Shown here: positions 18,966 to 28,330 of the stretch, piece after piece
Numbering within the stretch: position 1 is the stretch's first letter
Layout of the letters: every line of letters starts with the position of its first letter
Assembly: GCA_027887005.1 (NCBI GenBank)
Contig: JAPCJI010000006.1
Location: 1-64,000, forward strand
Direction of reading: 5' to 3'
From: Nitrososphaerota archaeon
Lineage (GTDB): Archaea; Thermoproteota; Nitrososphaeria; Nitrososphaerales; Gagatemarchaeaceae
Length of the DNA: 64,000 nucleotides
Translations under genes and position numbers: made by a program
Notes under the pieces: model-generated
The model's database searches: none
The model's input: the letters and a program-made list of their open reading frames with translations, nothing else
Told to the model about the DNA's origin: nothing

Positions 18966-19877
18966 CTAGGCCACCGGTTTCCGCTCGTTCCTCTGGAACA
19001 GATACACCCCAATCAGGATGACCGCCCCCCCGGAAAGCTGCACAGGGGTAATCTGCTCTCCTAGAAACACCAGGGCGAATACTGCTCCGAAGACCGAAGT
19101 TGTCGAGAACACGAGGATGGTCCTCACTGCACCAATCTTCCCGAGGGCAGCGATGGCGAGGAAGGAGGTCCCTGCCAGGGCGAAAGCCAAAGCCGCAAGA
19201 GGGACCCAACCGCTCGATGGGACGCCGACCTGGACTCCCAGCGAAGCAGCGACCAACAACACAAGGGCACCTCCGATCATGTTCCTGAACTTCGTGATCA
19301 GCCCGGGGCCGAACCTCTGGGTCGCGCTAACTATGAGGTTGTTCTCCGCAGACCAGGCCAGCGTCGAAGCGAGGATCAGGAGGTTCCCCAGGAGGCCCTG
19401 GAAGAACTGGATGCCCGAGAGCTCAAGGTTCGTCGACACGGCCACAATACCTGCGACTATGAACATCCCGAAGCCGAGCTGCTTCCTTGACAGCCTCTCT
19501 CCAAAGAGCCCGAACGCTATCAGCGCCGTGAACAGGACCTCTCCATTGGATAGTAGCGACGCGTTGACCGCGGTCGAAGAACTCAGGCCGTACTGATAGA
19601 GGACGGGTCCAAGGGCGCCCCCCAGCACCCCGAACAATACGACGTAGGGCAGGCTCTTCCTCCCTGGAAGAGCCTTCGGTCGGTAAGGCACCAGCACCAG
19701 TCCCGAAAGCAGGAATCCCCATGAGGCGATCGCAGCAGGACTGGCAACGGCCAACAACAGCTTACTCGATGTCGGGATAACGCCGCCGCAGACCGCCGCA
19801 AGGAACGCGTAGAGGTATCCGCGCCTGACTTCCCGGGAATAGGTTTCCTTCAAACGAAACGGTTCTCCTCTGGCCAT
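18966..19877 (-). CDS. EamA/DMT-family transporter
   Basis: A 303-residue protein with ten predicted transmembrane helices in two EamA repeats (each about 140 residues), as in the drug/metabolite transporter superfamily. The repeats begin at YAFLAAVCGGVIPTSSKLL and at ILASTLAWSAENNLIV. Members export amino acids, sugars or drugs; substrate unknown. It lies 32 bp upstream of the DegT gene on the same strand, so it may belong to the same unit and could move its product or substrate. Confidence 0.85.
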   Translation of the reverse strand: MARGEPFRLKETYSREVRRGYLYAFLAAVCGGVIPTSSKLLLAVASPAAIASWGFLLSGLVLVPYRPKALPGRKSLPYVVLFGVLGGALGPVLYQYGLSSSTAVNASLLSNGEVLFTALIAFGLFGERLSRKQLGFGMFIVAGIVAVSTNLELSGIQFFQGLLGNLLILASTLAWSAENNLIVSATQRFGPGLITKFRNMIGGALVLLVAASLGVQVGVPSSGWVPLAALAFALAGTSFLAIAALGKIGAVRTILVFSTTSVFGAVFALVFLGEQITPVQLSGGAVILIGVYLFQRNERKPVA

Positions 19878-19945
19878 GCAAATTGGGTGGATTAAGCCTA
19901 CGACCGTGAAGAGCTCTGCGCTCGCGAGGGATTCGACGGGATAAT

Positions 19946-19953
19946 CTTAAAAC
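19946..19953 (+). promoter_or_regulatory. TATA box for mscL
   Basis: CTTAAAAC centred about 27 bp upstream of ATG 19976, in an otherwise GC-rich intergenic stretch. Confidence 0.55.
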
Positions 19954-19975
19954 ACAAGTCTCAGGTTCGTCCGCC

Positions 19976-20365
19976 ATGTCCTCAAGCGAAGAAATGCTTG
20001 CGGAACTTCGAAAGATAAGAGAGCTCCTTACGCCGGCTCCCAAGCCTCCGGCACCCCCTGCTCCCAAGGGAATGTCCCAAGAATTCAAGGCCTTCCTCAC
20101 CAACTACAAGGTCCTCGGCCTCGCGGTTGCGTTCATACTCGGTGTCTACCTTGGCGCGCTGGTACAGGCCCTGGTCAAAGACCTGATTCTCCCAATCATC
20201 GGCATCCCGCTGAGCAGCGTGGGCGACCTCAGCAAACTGACTGAGTCATTCGCAGGTCAAACCTTCGCCATAGGCGACTTCCTGATTGCCGTAATCACCT
20301 TCATAATCGTCGCCCTTGTCATCTTCCTCATCGTGAAGCTGGCGAAGCGGTACAAGCTCGACTAG
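19976..20365 (+). CDS. mscL: Large-conductance mechanosensitive channel (MscL) family protein
   Basis: Opens on membrane tension to release solutes during osmotic downshock. The 129-residue protein has a charged N-terminal helix and a Pro-rich linker (residues about 20-32), then FKAFLTNYKVLGLAVAFILGVYLGALVQ (first helix, Gly/Ala-rich pore helix) and LVKDLILPIIG, followed by a second helix (about 93-120) and the basic end KLAKRYKLD. The N-terminal extension is longer than in bacterial MscL. Followed by a terminator hairpin. Confidence 0.8.
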   Translation: MSSSEEMLAELRKIRELLTPAPKPPAPPAPKGMSQEFKAFLTNYKVLGLAVAFILGVYLGALVQALVKDLILPIIGIPLSSVGDLSKLTESFAGQTFAIGDFLIAVITFIIVALVIFLIVKLAKRYKLD

Positions 20366-20389
20366 TTGGAGCTCTCTCCAACTTGTTTT
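20366..20389 (+). terminator. Hairpin and T-rich tail after mscL
   Basis: TTGGAG, loop CTCT, CTCCAA, then CTTGTTTT. It starts directly after the mscL stop codon, at 20366-20381 for the stem-loop. Confidence 0.65.
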
Positions 20390-20469
20390 CCCGATTTGAT
20401 AGTGTAATCTGTTAAGCATAATGTCAAAGGTTCTTGCCACGGTCAGGGATATTCCCCTCTATCAATATC

Positions 20470-21126
20470 ATGCTGGATATCACGTTGAGCAGCAAGTTCG
20501 AGAAGGGATGGAAGGCTCAGGAGAAGGAGAGCTTCGGGAAGCGGACCCGCGACACCGTACGCGGTCCCAAGCCTATGAAGCCCCAGATCCAGAAGGCGAC
20601 TCAGCAGCTAACTGGTGAGATCAGCCGACTGGACCAGGCCAACAACAGGCTGAAGCAGCGCGAAAGCTCCATCTTCAAGAAGACAGTGACCGCCGTACAG
20701 GCTCACGACCAAGAATCCAGCAAGGCGTACTCCAACGAGCTCGCCGAAGTCCGGAAGATGCAGAAGATAGTCACGCAGTCCAAGATCGCCCTAGAGCAGA
20801 TCACTACCAGGCTGCAGACTGTCACCGACATCGGAGACTTCGCGGCTACGATTGCCCCGGCCATCGGGGTGATCAAGAACGTCCGCGCTACTCTTGGCGA
20901 GGCGATGCCTGACGCGCAGGGTGCTCTCGGAGAGATCGGCGCACAGCTCAACTCGATCATGGTGGACGTCGGCCAGATAACTGGCACGACCTTCTACCAG
21001 GCCGAGAACAGCGAAGAGGCGAACAAGATCCTCTCTGAAGCAGCGGCCATTGCCGAGAAGAGGATGAGCGAGTCGCTCCCAGAGGTACCAACCTCCACGG
21101 GCGAGTCCATCTTCACAAGCGAATAG
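20470..21126 (+). CDS. cdvB: ESCRT-III-like (Snf7/CdvB) protein
   Basis: A 218-residue, mostly helical protein of the Snf7/CdvB family, which builds membrane-remodelling filaments in cell division of TACK archaea. The N-terminal basic helices (residues about 9-45, with KPQIQKATQQLTGEISRLD) form the ESCRT-III core; later helices follow to residue 165 and an acidic region with Met-rich amphipathic stretch (EANKILSEAAAIAEKRM) lies near the C-terminus, as in MIM-like ends. No winged helix is attached, so it may be a CdvB paralogue rather than the main CdvB. No cdvA or cdvC (Vps4) is nearby. ATG 20470 preferred; TTG 20434 in frame is possible. Confidence 0.85.
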   Translation: MLDITLSSKFEKGWKAQEKESFGKRTRDTVRGPKPMKPQIQKATQQLTGEISRLDQANNRLKQRESSIFKKTVTAVQAHDQESSKAYSNELAEVRKMQKIVTQSKIALEQITTRLQTVTDIGDFAATIAPAIGVIKNVRATLGEAMPDAQGALGEIGAQLNSIMVDVGQITGTTFYQAENSEEANKILSEAAAIAEKRMSESLPEVPTSTGESIFTSE

Positions 21127-21274
21127 ACAACCCAGGCTGTTCGGCCCCAGGCCGGGCGGCCCTCTTTCTGTTTTCTTCCTCCCAGGCGACCGTCTGCGTC
21201 CGTCCCCCCAAGGCGCTTTCTGACCAGGCCCGCGTCTAACTTTAACTAATGCGTGCTGGCCCCGTCTCTGACCG

Positions 21275-22750
21275 ATGCTTCCCAAGCGGGATTATGATGT
21301 CATCATAGCAGGTGGCGGCATGGCGGGTCTCATCACCGCAGCGTCGATAGGCTACAACTCGAAGGGAAAGGCACGGGTACTGATAGTTGACAGGAACAAG
21401 GAAGAAGAGCCGGGCAAGAAGACCAACAACGGATGGACCTGCGGAGACGCGACAAGCAAGCGCTCCCTGGACTACCTGGCAGAGCACATCGGAATAAGGT
21501 ACGGCTCCCCAGAATTGGAGCACCCCGTAAGCGGCGTCTACGTCTACTCTCCGGACAGGAGGTCCAAGGTCCTATTCGAAGGCGAGGGATATCTCTTCAA
21601 CCGGAAGCTTGCCCCAAGACGTCAGGTGGCCGACGCAAAGAAGTTCGGGACCGAGTTCATGTTCGGAGCGACAGCCGAGAAGCTCCTCTCCGATGACGGG
21701 TACATCACCGGCGTTTCGGGACGAAAGGCAGACGGGTCGACCTTCAGCCTCACGGCAAAAGTCGTAATCGACGCCACCGGGTCATCGTCCGTCCTGAGGC
21801 GCTTCCTGCCCATTCCTTCAATGATAGAGAAGGAGATTGACCCGGACGACGTCGTGGGCACCGGGCGATACATCCTCGAGTTCGACCCGGCGATGGAGGA
21901 CAAGGCCTTCTTCGCCCCCGAATACTGCATCATACACCTGGACCAGTTCATCGCCCCCGCGGGCTATGCCTGGGTTTTCCCCAAGGGGAAGAACAAGGTC
22001 AACATCGGCCTTGGCGTCTCGAAGTCGGGGCTCGACCGGCGGAACAGGCGCTTCCACCTAAACGACAACCTGCAGACCCTCATCGACAAGTATGTGGCCG
22101 ACAACCCTGTCATCAAGAACCCTAGGCAGCCCAAGGCAGACAGCGATTCGGGGAACACCAAAGGCAACTGGCAGGTCCCGGTCAGGCGGCACAACGACTG
22201 CATGGTGGCAAACGGCTTCGCGGTCGTGGGGGACGCCGCATGGATGCCCAGGCCCATAGACGCCGGGGGAATCAGCCCAGCAATCTACAGCGGAACGATA
22301 CTGGGCAAGGTCATAGCCGACGCCGTGGAAGGCGGAGACGTCAGCGAAGCCTCCCTCTGGAAGTACAACGTGGAATACATGAACACCCACGGCTACCCCA
22401 TGGCCAGCTTCGAGGTCCTCAGGAGGTACCTCCAGACAGTCACCAACGATGAGATCAACTACGGCATGAAGCATTTCCTTTCGGAGGAGGATGTCGCAGC
22501 GATTACGGAGCGCAAGCACCCTGAATTCAACAGGGCCAGGTTCATGAACCCGGGGATGTGGGTGCGGATACTGGCCCAGCTCTCCCTCGCCAGGGGACTT
22601 CGCTACACCGTCACCAAGAGCGCAGCACTGGTGGAGATCAACCTGGCCTACCCCGACTCTCCCGCCGGCTTCGAGGCCTGGAAGAAGCGCCTAGGGAAGG
22701 AGCTGGCGGAGACCGTAGAGAAGTTCAAGCCCCTGGACATCGCGAACTAG
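21275..22750 (+). CDS. Geranylgeranyl reductase family FAD protein
   Basis: A 491-residue flavoprotein of the digeranylgeranylglycerophospholipid reductase group, which saturates the isoprenoid chains of archaeal membrane lipids. The FAD-binding motif IIAGGGMAGLITAAS is at residues 10-24; the substrate-cavity motif YAWVFPKGKNKVNIGLG and the second FAD motif FAVVGDAAWMPRPIDAGGISPAI follow. The C-terminal 130 residues extend beyond the core. It is followed 30 bp later by a metallopeptidase gene. The same family also reduces other isoprenoids (menaquinone tails), so the exact substrate is open. Confidence 0.88.
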   Translation: MLPKRDYDVIIAGGGMAGLITAASIGYNSKGKARVLIVDRNKEEEPGKKTNNGWTCGDATSKRSLDYLAEHIGIRYGSPELEHPVSGVYVYSPDRRSKVLFEGEGYLFNRKLAPRRQVADAKKFGTEFMFGATAEKLLSDDGYITGVSGRKADGSTFSLTAKVVIDATGSSSVLRRFLPIPSMIEKEIDPDDVVGTGRYILEFDPAMEDKAFFAPEYCIIHLDQFIAPAGYAWVFPKGKNKVNIGLGVSKSGLDRRNRRFHLNDNLQTLIDKYVADNPVIKNPRQPKADSDSGNTKGNWQVPVRRHNDCMVANGFAVVGDAAWMPRPIDAGGISPAIYSGTILGKVIADAVEGGDVSEASLWKYNVEYMNTHGYPMASFEVLRRYLQTVTNDEINYGMKHFLSEEDVAAITERKHPEFNRARFMNPGMWVRILAQLSLARGLRYTVTKSAALVEINLAYPDSPAGFEAWKKRLGKELAETVEKFKPLDIAN

Positions 22751-22780
22751 AAATAGCCGCAGCTGGCCGCCCGACGGGTC

Positions 22781-24442
22781 ATGGCCTCAGACCCTCTCGA
22801 CGCTCGGATAATGGGCTTCGTGAAGGAGGTCAGCCCTTCAGGCGCCTACCTCATGGGGTTCAACGAGTACGCAGGCAAACTCTTCATCGCTTCGGAGAAG
22901 AACGTTAGCGCCGCCCTGCGCAAGGTCCGGGCCCTCAGGAGGAAGGCCAAGACAGAGCTTCAGAAGAAGCTCCTGGACTCGATGAAGGTCAACCTTCTCT
23001 TCGACGAGCCCCAGCCCGTCCTCGACGACATCGTCGGGACCATATTTGCACACTTGGTGAAAGAGGGCGTCAGGGACGACCACATGTCCTCCCTCCTCGA
23101 CTACGCCCTGAAGGACGTCGAAGCATGCGCCAAGCGTTACTCAAGGAAGAGCATCCCGGCGGCCGTAAAGGCCCTGACACTCTACAGGCTCGACGGTGCC
23201 CTGGAGATACTCGACACCGTCAAGAAGGAAACGAAGAACTCCGAAGTGAAGGCATCCTGCGACGCGCTCAAGAAGAGCATATCCGACTACGTGAAGCTGT
23301 TCGAACTCGAAGGGTGGGGGAAGGGGGAGTTCCCCAACGTCGAAAAGATATTCCGGAAGCAGCCCTTTGATCTGGGGAGGAAGAAGTTCTACCCGACTGT
23401 CCTGAGGAAAGGATACGACTACAGTGAGTCCCCCGACCGGCTTGAGAAGAACGCGATCGCCTGGATCGACGAGGAGCTCCCCCGCTTCAGGAAAGTAACG
23501 GAGAGACTCGCGAAGCAGTTCGGCTGCGAGGCGACCCCGGAGGAGGTCGAAGCTAAGATCAACTCCAGGATGAAGCTCGACCCAGCTAGGCTACTGAAAG
23601 TGACGCTCGATATGCGCAGGGTCATCCAAGAATTCGTCAACGAAGACGTCCATGGAATCAATCCAAAGTACAAGACGACGGTGATCGAGACTCCTCCTTA
23701 CCTGACCGGGGTCATCCCCACGGGAGCCGCCCAGTTCTTCGACACCTACACGAAGAAGCCCTTCCAGTACTTCTTCCAGACCACCGACCCCAAGCGAGAC
23801 CCAGACAAGTCGGTCGCTGCCCTCATCGACCTCTTGGTCCATGAGGAATACGGTCACTGCGTCCATCACTCAAACAGTGCCGTGGGGTTCGTCGGCAAGC
23901 TCCCTACACTGCAGCTTCTTGCGGTAGCTCCAACAAGCGCGCCCATTACTGAAGGGCTTTCCTTCAACAGGGAGCTGGAATTCTTCGAGGCCTCGAAGGC
24001 CCTGGAGACGAAGAAGAGGCTGACAAGGGCGGAGAAGGGCTACGTTGAGCTTCTTGAGAAGTACGGTGGCCTCAAGCAGGTCAACCTCGAAGTCGAGTTC
24101 ATGACGAGGAGGTGGCGCATAGTGAGGTTCCTCAGGGTCGTGGGAGACGTCTGGCTCAACACCGGCAAGAAGGACCTTCTGGATTTCGTCGACTGGGCCC
24201 ACGAATATACAGGGGTTCCGAGGAGCAGCGTCTACTTCCAGCTGGTCCCGGCGCACGAGGGACTCTTCCCCGGGTACGCCACGAGCTACGCGGTAGTCGG
24301 CCAGGAGATCAGGGCCATCGAGAAGAAGATCAAGGACCCGAAGAAGAAGGTGAAGTTCTCCACCTATCTTTGCAGCATCGGCTTCCCGCCGAGGAGCATC
24401 TACACGAAGATGCTCGTGGACTACGCAGCCAAGCTCAAGTGA
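22781..24442 (+). CDS. Uncharacterised zinc metallopeptidase-like protein (HEEYGH)
   Basis: A 553-residue soluble protein. The N-terminal 200 residues are helical and charged. A gluzincin-type HExxH motif occurs in LLVHEEYGHCVHHSN (about residue 360), and an acidic residue candidate for the third ligand lies in ELEFFEASKAL some 40 residues later. Length and helical character recall the M3/M32 and DUF885 peptidase groups, but I cannot place it in a named family. It overlaps the following split-barrel gene by 4 bp and is likely co-transcribed with the lipid reductase. Confidence 0.6.
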   Translation: MASDPLDARIMGFVKEVSPSGAYLMGFNEYAGKLFIASEKNVSAALRKVRALRRKAKTELQKKLLDSMKVNLLFDEPQPVLDDIVGTIFAHLVKEGVRDDHMSSLLDYALKDVEACAKRYSRKSIPAAVKALTLYRLDGALEILDTVKKETKNSEVKASCDALKKSISDYVKLFELEGWGKGEFPNVEKIFRKQPFDLGRKKFYPTVLRKGYDYSESPDRLEKNAIAWIDEELPRFRKVTERLAKQFGCEATPEEVEAKINSRMKLDPARLLKVTLDMRRVIQEFVNEDVHGINPKYKTTVIETPPYLTGVIPTGAAQFFDTYTKKPFQYFFQTTDPKRDPDKSVAALIDLLVHEEYGHCVHHSNSAVGFVGKLPTLQLLAVAPTSAPITEGLSFNRELEFFEASKALETKKRLTRAEKGYVELLEKYGGLKQVNLEVEFMTRRWRIVRFLRVVGDVWLNTGKKDLLDFVDWAHEYTGVPRSSVYFQLVPAHEGLFPGYATSYAVVGQEIRAIEKKIKDPKKKVKFSTYLCSIGFPPRSIYTKMLVDYAAKLK

Positions 24443-24858
24443 GCCCGCGGGGGGAGAAACGCATTCAACTGGACGGCAGGGTGGTAGCCTTCCTCGAAGG
24501 GCTTCACTTCGGCAAGCTCGCTACCGTCATGAAGGACGGCTCCCCGCACGTCACCCCGATCTGGTACATGTACGAGGGGAACAAGCTGATCGTCAACACG
24601 ACAACTGACAGGGTGAAGTACTGGAACATCAGGCGCGACGACCGTGTGTGTCTCCTCGTGGACGACGGTTACCCCTACGTGATGATCTTCGGAAAGGGGA
24701 GGATAGCAAAGGAGCGAGACCCCATGAAGGACATCGAGGCCCTGGCTATCAGGTACACTGGCGAGGAAGCAGGTCGGAAGGCGGCACGGGAACGATACTG
24801 GAAGATGGACCGAATCTCCATCGAGGTAGTCCCCCAGCGGGTCGTCGCTGACCTCTAG
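24439..24858 (+). CDS. Pyridoxamine 5'-phosphate oxidase-like (F420-type) split-barrel protein
   Basis: A 139-residue flavin/F420-binding split-barrel protein (PPOX class). Typical segments are FLEGLHFGKLATVMKDGSPHVTPIWYMYEG and VCLLVDDGYPYVMIFGKGRI. Starts at GTG 24439 inside the stop of the preceding gene (GTGA), so translation is coupled. Similar proteins are encoded at 41671 and 46335. The redox substrate cannot be told. Converges on the TetR gene with a 4-bp overlap of ends. Confidence 0.8.
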   Translation: MSPRGEKRIQLDGRVVAFLEGLHFGKLATVMKDGSPHVTPIWYMYEGNKLIVNTTTDRVKYWNIRRDDRVCLLVDDGYPYVMIFGKGRIAKERDPMKDIEALAIRYTGEEAGRKAARERYWKMDRISIEVVPQRVVADL

Positions 24859-25442
24859 GACTCTTTCTGCATAGCCCTGAAGAAGAACTCGGTGACGAAC
24901 CGCATGTAGGAGTCCCGGTCGGATATCCGCGAGAAGTGGATATGCTGAAAGATGACCCTGTTGAGCATCCCTAGGAGACAGTCGGCAGCCATTCCGGCAT
25001 CAGTCTTCCGGAAGTATCCCTTGTCCATCGCCCTTTCGACCAGTGTGAAGACCATCTTCCTGACCCGGTCGAGGTCATCGCTCGCCATCCGGGCGCTTTG
25101 CTTGTCCAGCATCGCCGAGTCCCGGAGGTACAAACCGGTATCGAAGGCGTGCTCTGGGAAGGAGGATAGGTAGGTCTTTATGAACGCGGCGAGTCCTCTC
25201 TTCGGGTCTTCGCTCCTAGAGACGGATTCAAGCCTTCTGATGAAGGCTTCCATCGAGATCTGCTTTCTCGCAACCGCGTCGAAGAGCCCCTTCTTGTTCC
25301 CAAAGTGGTAGTAGATCACGGGGGCTGTCGTTCCCGACGCCTTGCAGATGTCCCTGACGGAAACGTTGGAGAATCCTTTCTCCGCGAAAAGTTTTGAGGA
25401 GGCGTCGAGGATCTTGTCTGCAGTCGCCCTTTGGGCCTGCAA
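24855..25442 (-). CDS. TetR-family transcriptional regulator
   Basis: A 195-residue regulator. The N-terminal helix-turn-helix is clear: ILDASSKLFAEKGFSNVSVRDICKASGTTAPVIYYHFGNKKGLF (residues about 10-52). The C-terminal ligand domain is helical and variable. TTG start. The neighbours suggest it might control the split-barrel/peptidase group or the large cyclase gene; no operator was identified. Its effector is unknown. Confidence 0.88.
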   Translation of the reverse strand: MQAQRATADKILDASSKLFAEKGFSNVSVRDICKASGTTAPVIYYHFGNKKGLFDAVARKQISMEAFIRRLESVSRSEDPKRGLAAFIKTYLSSFPEHAFDTGLYLRDSAMLDKQSARMASDDLDRVRKMVFTLVERAMDKGYFRKTDAGMAADCLLGMLNRVIFQHIHFSRISDRDSYMRFVTEFFFRAMQKES

Positions 25443-25489
25443 TCCGTGAAAGAATACCGCCTGTTCGTATATAACGCTTGAAGAGAATC

Positions 25490-28207
25490 TCAGGGGAATT
25501 TCATCGCGTTCATGATCGACCTAAACTCCGGGTCGTCCCTGAGCCACTGGAATCGCGGTTCGACGTTGGCCCAGACAAGCCAGCTCGACCTTTCCTCGAA
25601 GGCCTTCCGCAGCCATACTATCACTTGGTCCCTTTCCTTCATCCCGTTGTATACGACCGCAACCCAGTAGGACGGGACGTACTGGTGCTCAGAACGTTTC
25701 TTGAGCCGCTCCAGAATCGCAGCCGCCTCCTCCTTCCTGCCCGCCGAAGCGAGGCCGTGTCCCAGCATCGCCAAAGCCAGGGTCCCCTCCCCCGAGAGGC
25801 GGACGCCGGTCTCCAATTCTGCCAACGCCTCGGCATACATTTCTTTCTCGAGGTATGGCCTCCCGAACCAGACGTGTGTCTGCATGAAATTCGGCTCCAG
25901 TTCGACTGCTTTCCGGTACTGTTCTATCGCCTCGTCGTTCCTGCGTGAAAGATACAGCACGTGGCCGACTCCCGCGCTGATCGCAAGGGAGAGCGGGTCC
26001 AACTCCTGGGCCTTGCGGATCTCGGCGAGGGCCTCGCCGAAGCGGCCCATCGCCTTGAGGTAATCAGCGAAGTACTGATGGGCCGGAGCGTAGCCTGGGT
26101 TGATCGCGATCGCCTCCTTGAACTCCTCTTCGGACCCTCCCCAATCCCAATCGTACTGGTATCTGATGAGCCCCAGCGAGGCGTGGGCCTCGGCCAGGCG
26201 ACTGTCGAGGGTGAGGGCCTTTCCCACAGCCTCTTTGGCCAATGGGTAGGCGCTCTTGGGCGCAACGAACTCCAAAAGCGCAAGGGTGGCGTAGCTATCC
26301 GCGAGTCCGGTGTAGGCCTTGGCGTAGTTCGGATCGATTCTGAGCGCCCCCTCGAAGAACCCGACTGCCTTCTTCAGCCCCTCTTCGTTCCTGGTGTTCC
26401 AGGCCTGCCTCCCCCTGAGGTAGCTGACGTAGGCCTCTGGGCTGGTGCTCGCCCTTGCCTCCGGGATTGTGATGCCCCCGAGCATCTTCTCCCTTAGCGC
26501 CCCGGCGACCCTTTGGGCAATATCGCTCTGGATTGCGAATATGTCACTGAGGTCTCTGTCGTATTCCTGAGACCATTTCGGTTCCTCGGTAGATGTGTCG
26601 ATGAGCTGGACCGTGACCCTGACCTTGTCCCCCGCCTTCCTTACACTCCCCTCGAGGACGCTTCCGACGCCGAGCTCTCTGCCTATTTCTGAGATTGGCT
26701 TGCTGGTCCCCTTGTACCTCATGACCGAGGTCCTTGCGATGACCCTCAAGCCTTCAGCCTTCGACACGGAAGAAATCAGCTCTTCAGTCATCCCATCCGC
26801 GAAATAATCGTCTTCTCTCTCTTGGCTGATATTGCTCAACGGCAAGACTGCGACCCTATATCTTGTGGACCCGATTTCCTGGTCAGGCTTCTTCACCCTC
26901 GCCTCCCCAAGGCCGACAACCTTGTAGACGACGACCGCGGAGGTGACGTTCTTGAGCTGCGGCGACGCCATCGCCTCGAACTCGCAACCGACCTTGTTCA
27001 CCACGCTTTCATACACCTGACCTGTCACGCAGACGCCCCCTGGGAGCGCAAGGGGTTCAATCCTCGATGCCACGTTGACCGCGTCCCCTGCGACGTCCGA
27101 TCCTGAATGAATCACGTCCCCTAGGTGGACCCCAATCCTGACTGCGATCTTCCTCTCTGCCGGTCGCTGTAGGTTCTCTTCCTTCAGCGCGGTCTGGATG
27201 CCCACGGCGCAACTGACCGCTTCCGAAGCACTGCTGAACTCTACCAGGAAAGCGTCTCCTATGGTCTTCACTTCCCTGCCTCTGAACCTCGCGAAGAATG
27301 GCCGCATGAACACCCTCTGCTCCTCCAGCAACTCCATGGCAAGGGTTTCGTTACTTTGGGCCATTCCGGTGAACCCCACCATGTCTGTGAACATTATTGC
27401 GGCCAGCCTCCTCTCTCCCTCCTCCTGTCGGACTGTACTCCCTTGTCCGGACTGGTCGGGCTGCTCCTTTCCCATCTCGAGCACCGCCTGACCGTTCACA
27501 ATCCTGATCCGCCGCCACCTCGAATCGGGGGCCTTTCCCCTGAACGCCCTCACCCTGATCTGATGCTCCACCACCCCGTTCGCTTCCACGCTCCGGCAGT
27601 CGATTATGCCGTCGACGAGGGACTCGTGCTGTTTGTAGAACCAATCCGAAGCCACTCCCAGAGCCACTGCGTTCATCAGCACCCCCTCCCTCGTCTTGTA
27701 CAACGGGATGATCTTCGTCCTCCAGTAGTCAATCACGTCGTCTTCCTTGTTGTAGCGCGAAAGGACGGCCGTGTTGTCGTCGATGTGAAGCCGGTTCCGC
27801 TCGGATTCGGGAATCACCTCCGACATCTGCTGTGCTGCAGCCTTGGCCCAATCCTCGAGCTTGACCGACGAAGTCTTGAACGCGTCAGCCCCCTTGGGCA
27901 GGTCGGCCGGATTAACCCCTATCTGGACCGAGTAGCTGTCGATGAACCGCAGAAGGTCTTGCCCTTCGAGCTCCTTCACATCCAGCCCCATGCCCTTCAC
28001 GGCGTCCCTCACCGCCTTCGGGTTGTGTTGGAAGATGTGCAGGTCAGTCTTCAGCCCTTTGCGCAGGGCCTGGGCGGCCATGGTATAGGCGACGTCGTAC
28101 CAACAGGACTGGGGTTCGAATTCGACCAGGAAGACGGTGCCGTATTCGACCCCCCCGGGGATGAGGTCCTTGAAGAAAGGGATGTCCAGTGCCTTTGATT
28201 CTTCCAC
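25490..28207 (-). CDS. Class III nucleotidyl cyclase with degenerate KaiC-like N-terminus, TolB-like domain and TPRs
   Basis: A 905-residue multidomain soluble protein. Residues 10-245: KaiC/RecA-like domain (FFKDLIPGGVEYGTVFLVEFEP) in which the Walker A is lost. Residues 265-440: class III adenylate/guanylate cyclase domain with both metal Asp residues (D275 in FTDMVGFT, D318 in KTIGDAF), K314 and the N378/R382 pair in VNVASR, so it looks catalytically competent. Residues about 455-575: TolB N-terminal/FlgO-like domain (VAVLPLSN, YFADGMTEELISSV). Residues about 600-900: TPR helices. No membrane segment. This layout (cyclase-TolB-TPR) is common in bacteria such as rhizobia, and the KaiC-like head is unusual. 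Product (cAMP, cGMP or other) not established. GTG start. Confidence 0.85.
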   Translation of the reverse strand: MEESKALDIPFFKDLIPGGVEYGTVFLVEFEPQSCWYDVAYTMAAQALRKGLKTDLHIFQHNPKAVRDAVKGMGLDVKELEGQDLLRFIDSYSVQIGVNPADLPKGADAFKTSSVKLEDWAKAAAQQMSEVIPESERNRLHIDDNTAVLSRYNKEDDVIDYWRTKIIPLYKTREGVLMNAVALGVASDWFYKQHESLVDGIIDCRSVEANGVVEHQIRVRAFRGKAPDSRWRRIRIVNGQAVLEMGKEQPDQSGQGSTVRQEEGERRLAAIMFTDMVGFTGMAQSNETLAMELLEEQRVFMRPFFARFRGREVKTIGDAFLVEFSSASEAVSCAVGIQTALKEENLQRPAERKIAVRIGVHLGDVIHSGSDVAGDAVNVASRIEPLALPGGVCVTGQVYESVVNKVGCEFEAMASPQLKNVTSAVVVYKVVGLGEARVKKPDQEIGSTRYRVAVLPLSNISQEREDDYFADGMTEELISSVSKAEGLRVIARTSVMRYKGTSKPISEIGRELGVGSVLEGSVRKAGDKVRVTVQLIDTSTEEPKWSQEYDRDLSDIFAIQSDIAQRVAGALREKMLGGITIPEARASTSPEAYVSYLRGRQAWNTRNEEGLKKAVGFFEGALRIDPNYAKAYTGLADSYATLALLEFVAPKSAYPLAKEAVGKALTLDSRLAEAHASLGLIRYQYDWDWGGSEEEFKEAIAINPGYAPAHQYFADYLKAMGRFGEALAEIRKAQELDPLSLAISAGVGHVLYLSRRNDEAIEQYRKAVELEPNFMQTHVWFGRPYLEKEMYAEALAELETGVRLSGEGTLALAMLGHGLASAGRKEEAAAILERLKKRSEHQYVPSYWVAVVYNGMKERDQVIVWLRKAFEERSSWLVWANVEPRFQWLRDDPEFRSIMNAMKFP

Positions 28208-28330
28208 GTCGACCCCGAAACGAGTTTGTGGCGGGTTCCCGTTTTAAGTCTGACGTAGCCAAGACCAGCTTCTGCGAGGTTCATGCCTTAGCAAGGGATA
28301 TACCCTTCATCCCGACGCCATGAAACTGAA

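Noticed and set aside
20421-20618. ATG-started frame overlapping the CdvB start
   Set aside because: A different phase from the conserved Snf7 helices, Glu/Gly-rich and unsupported by motifs.
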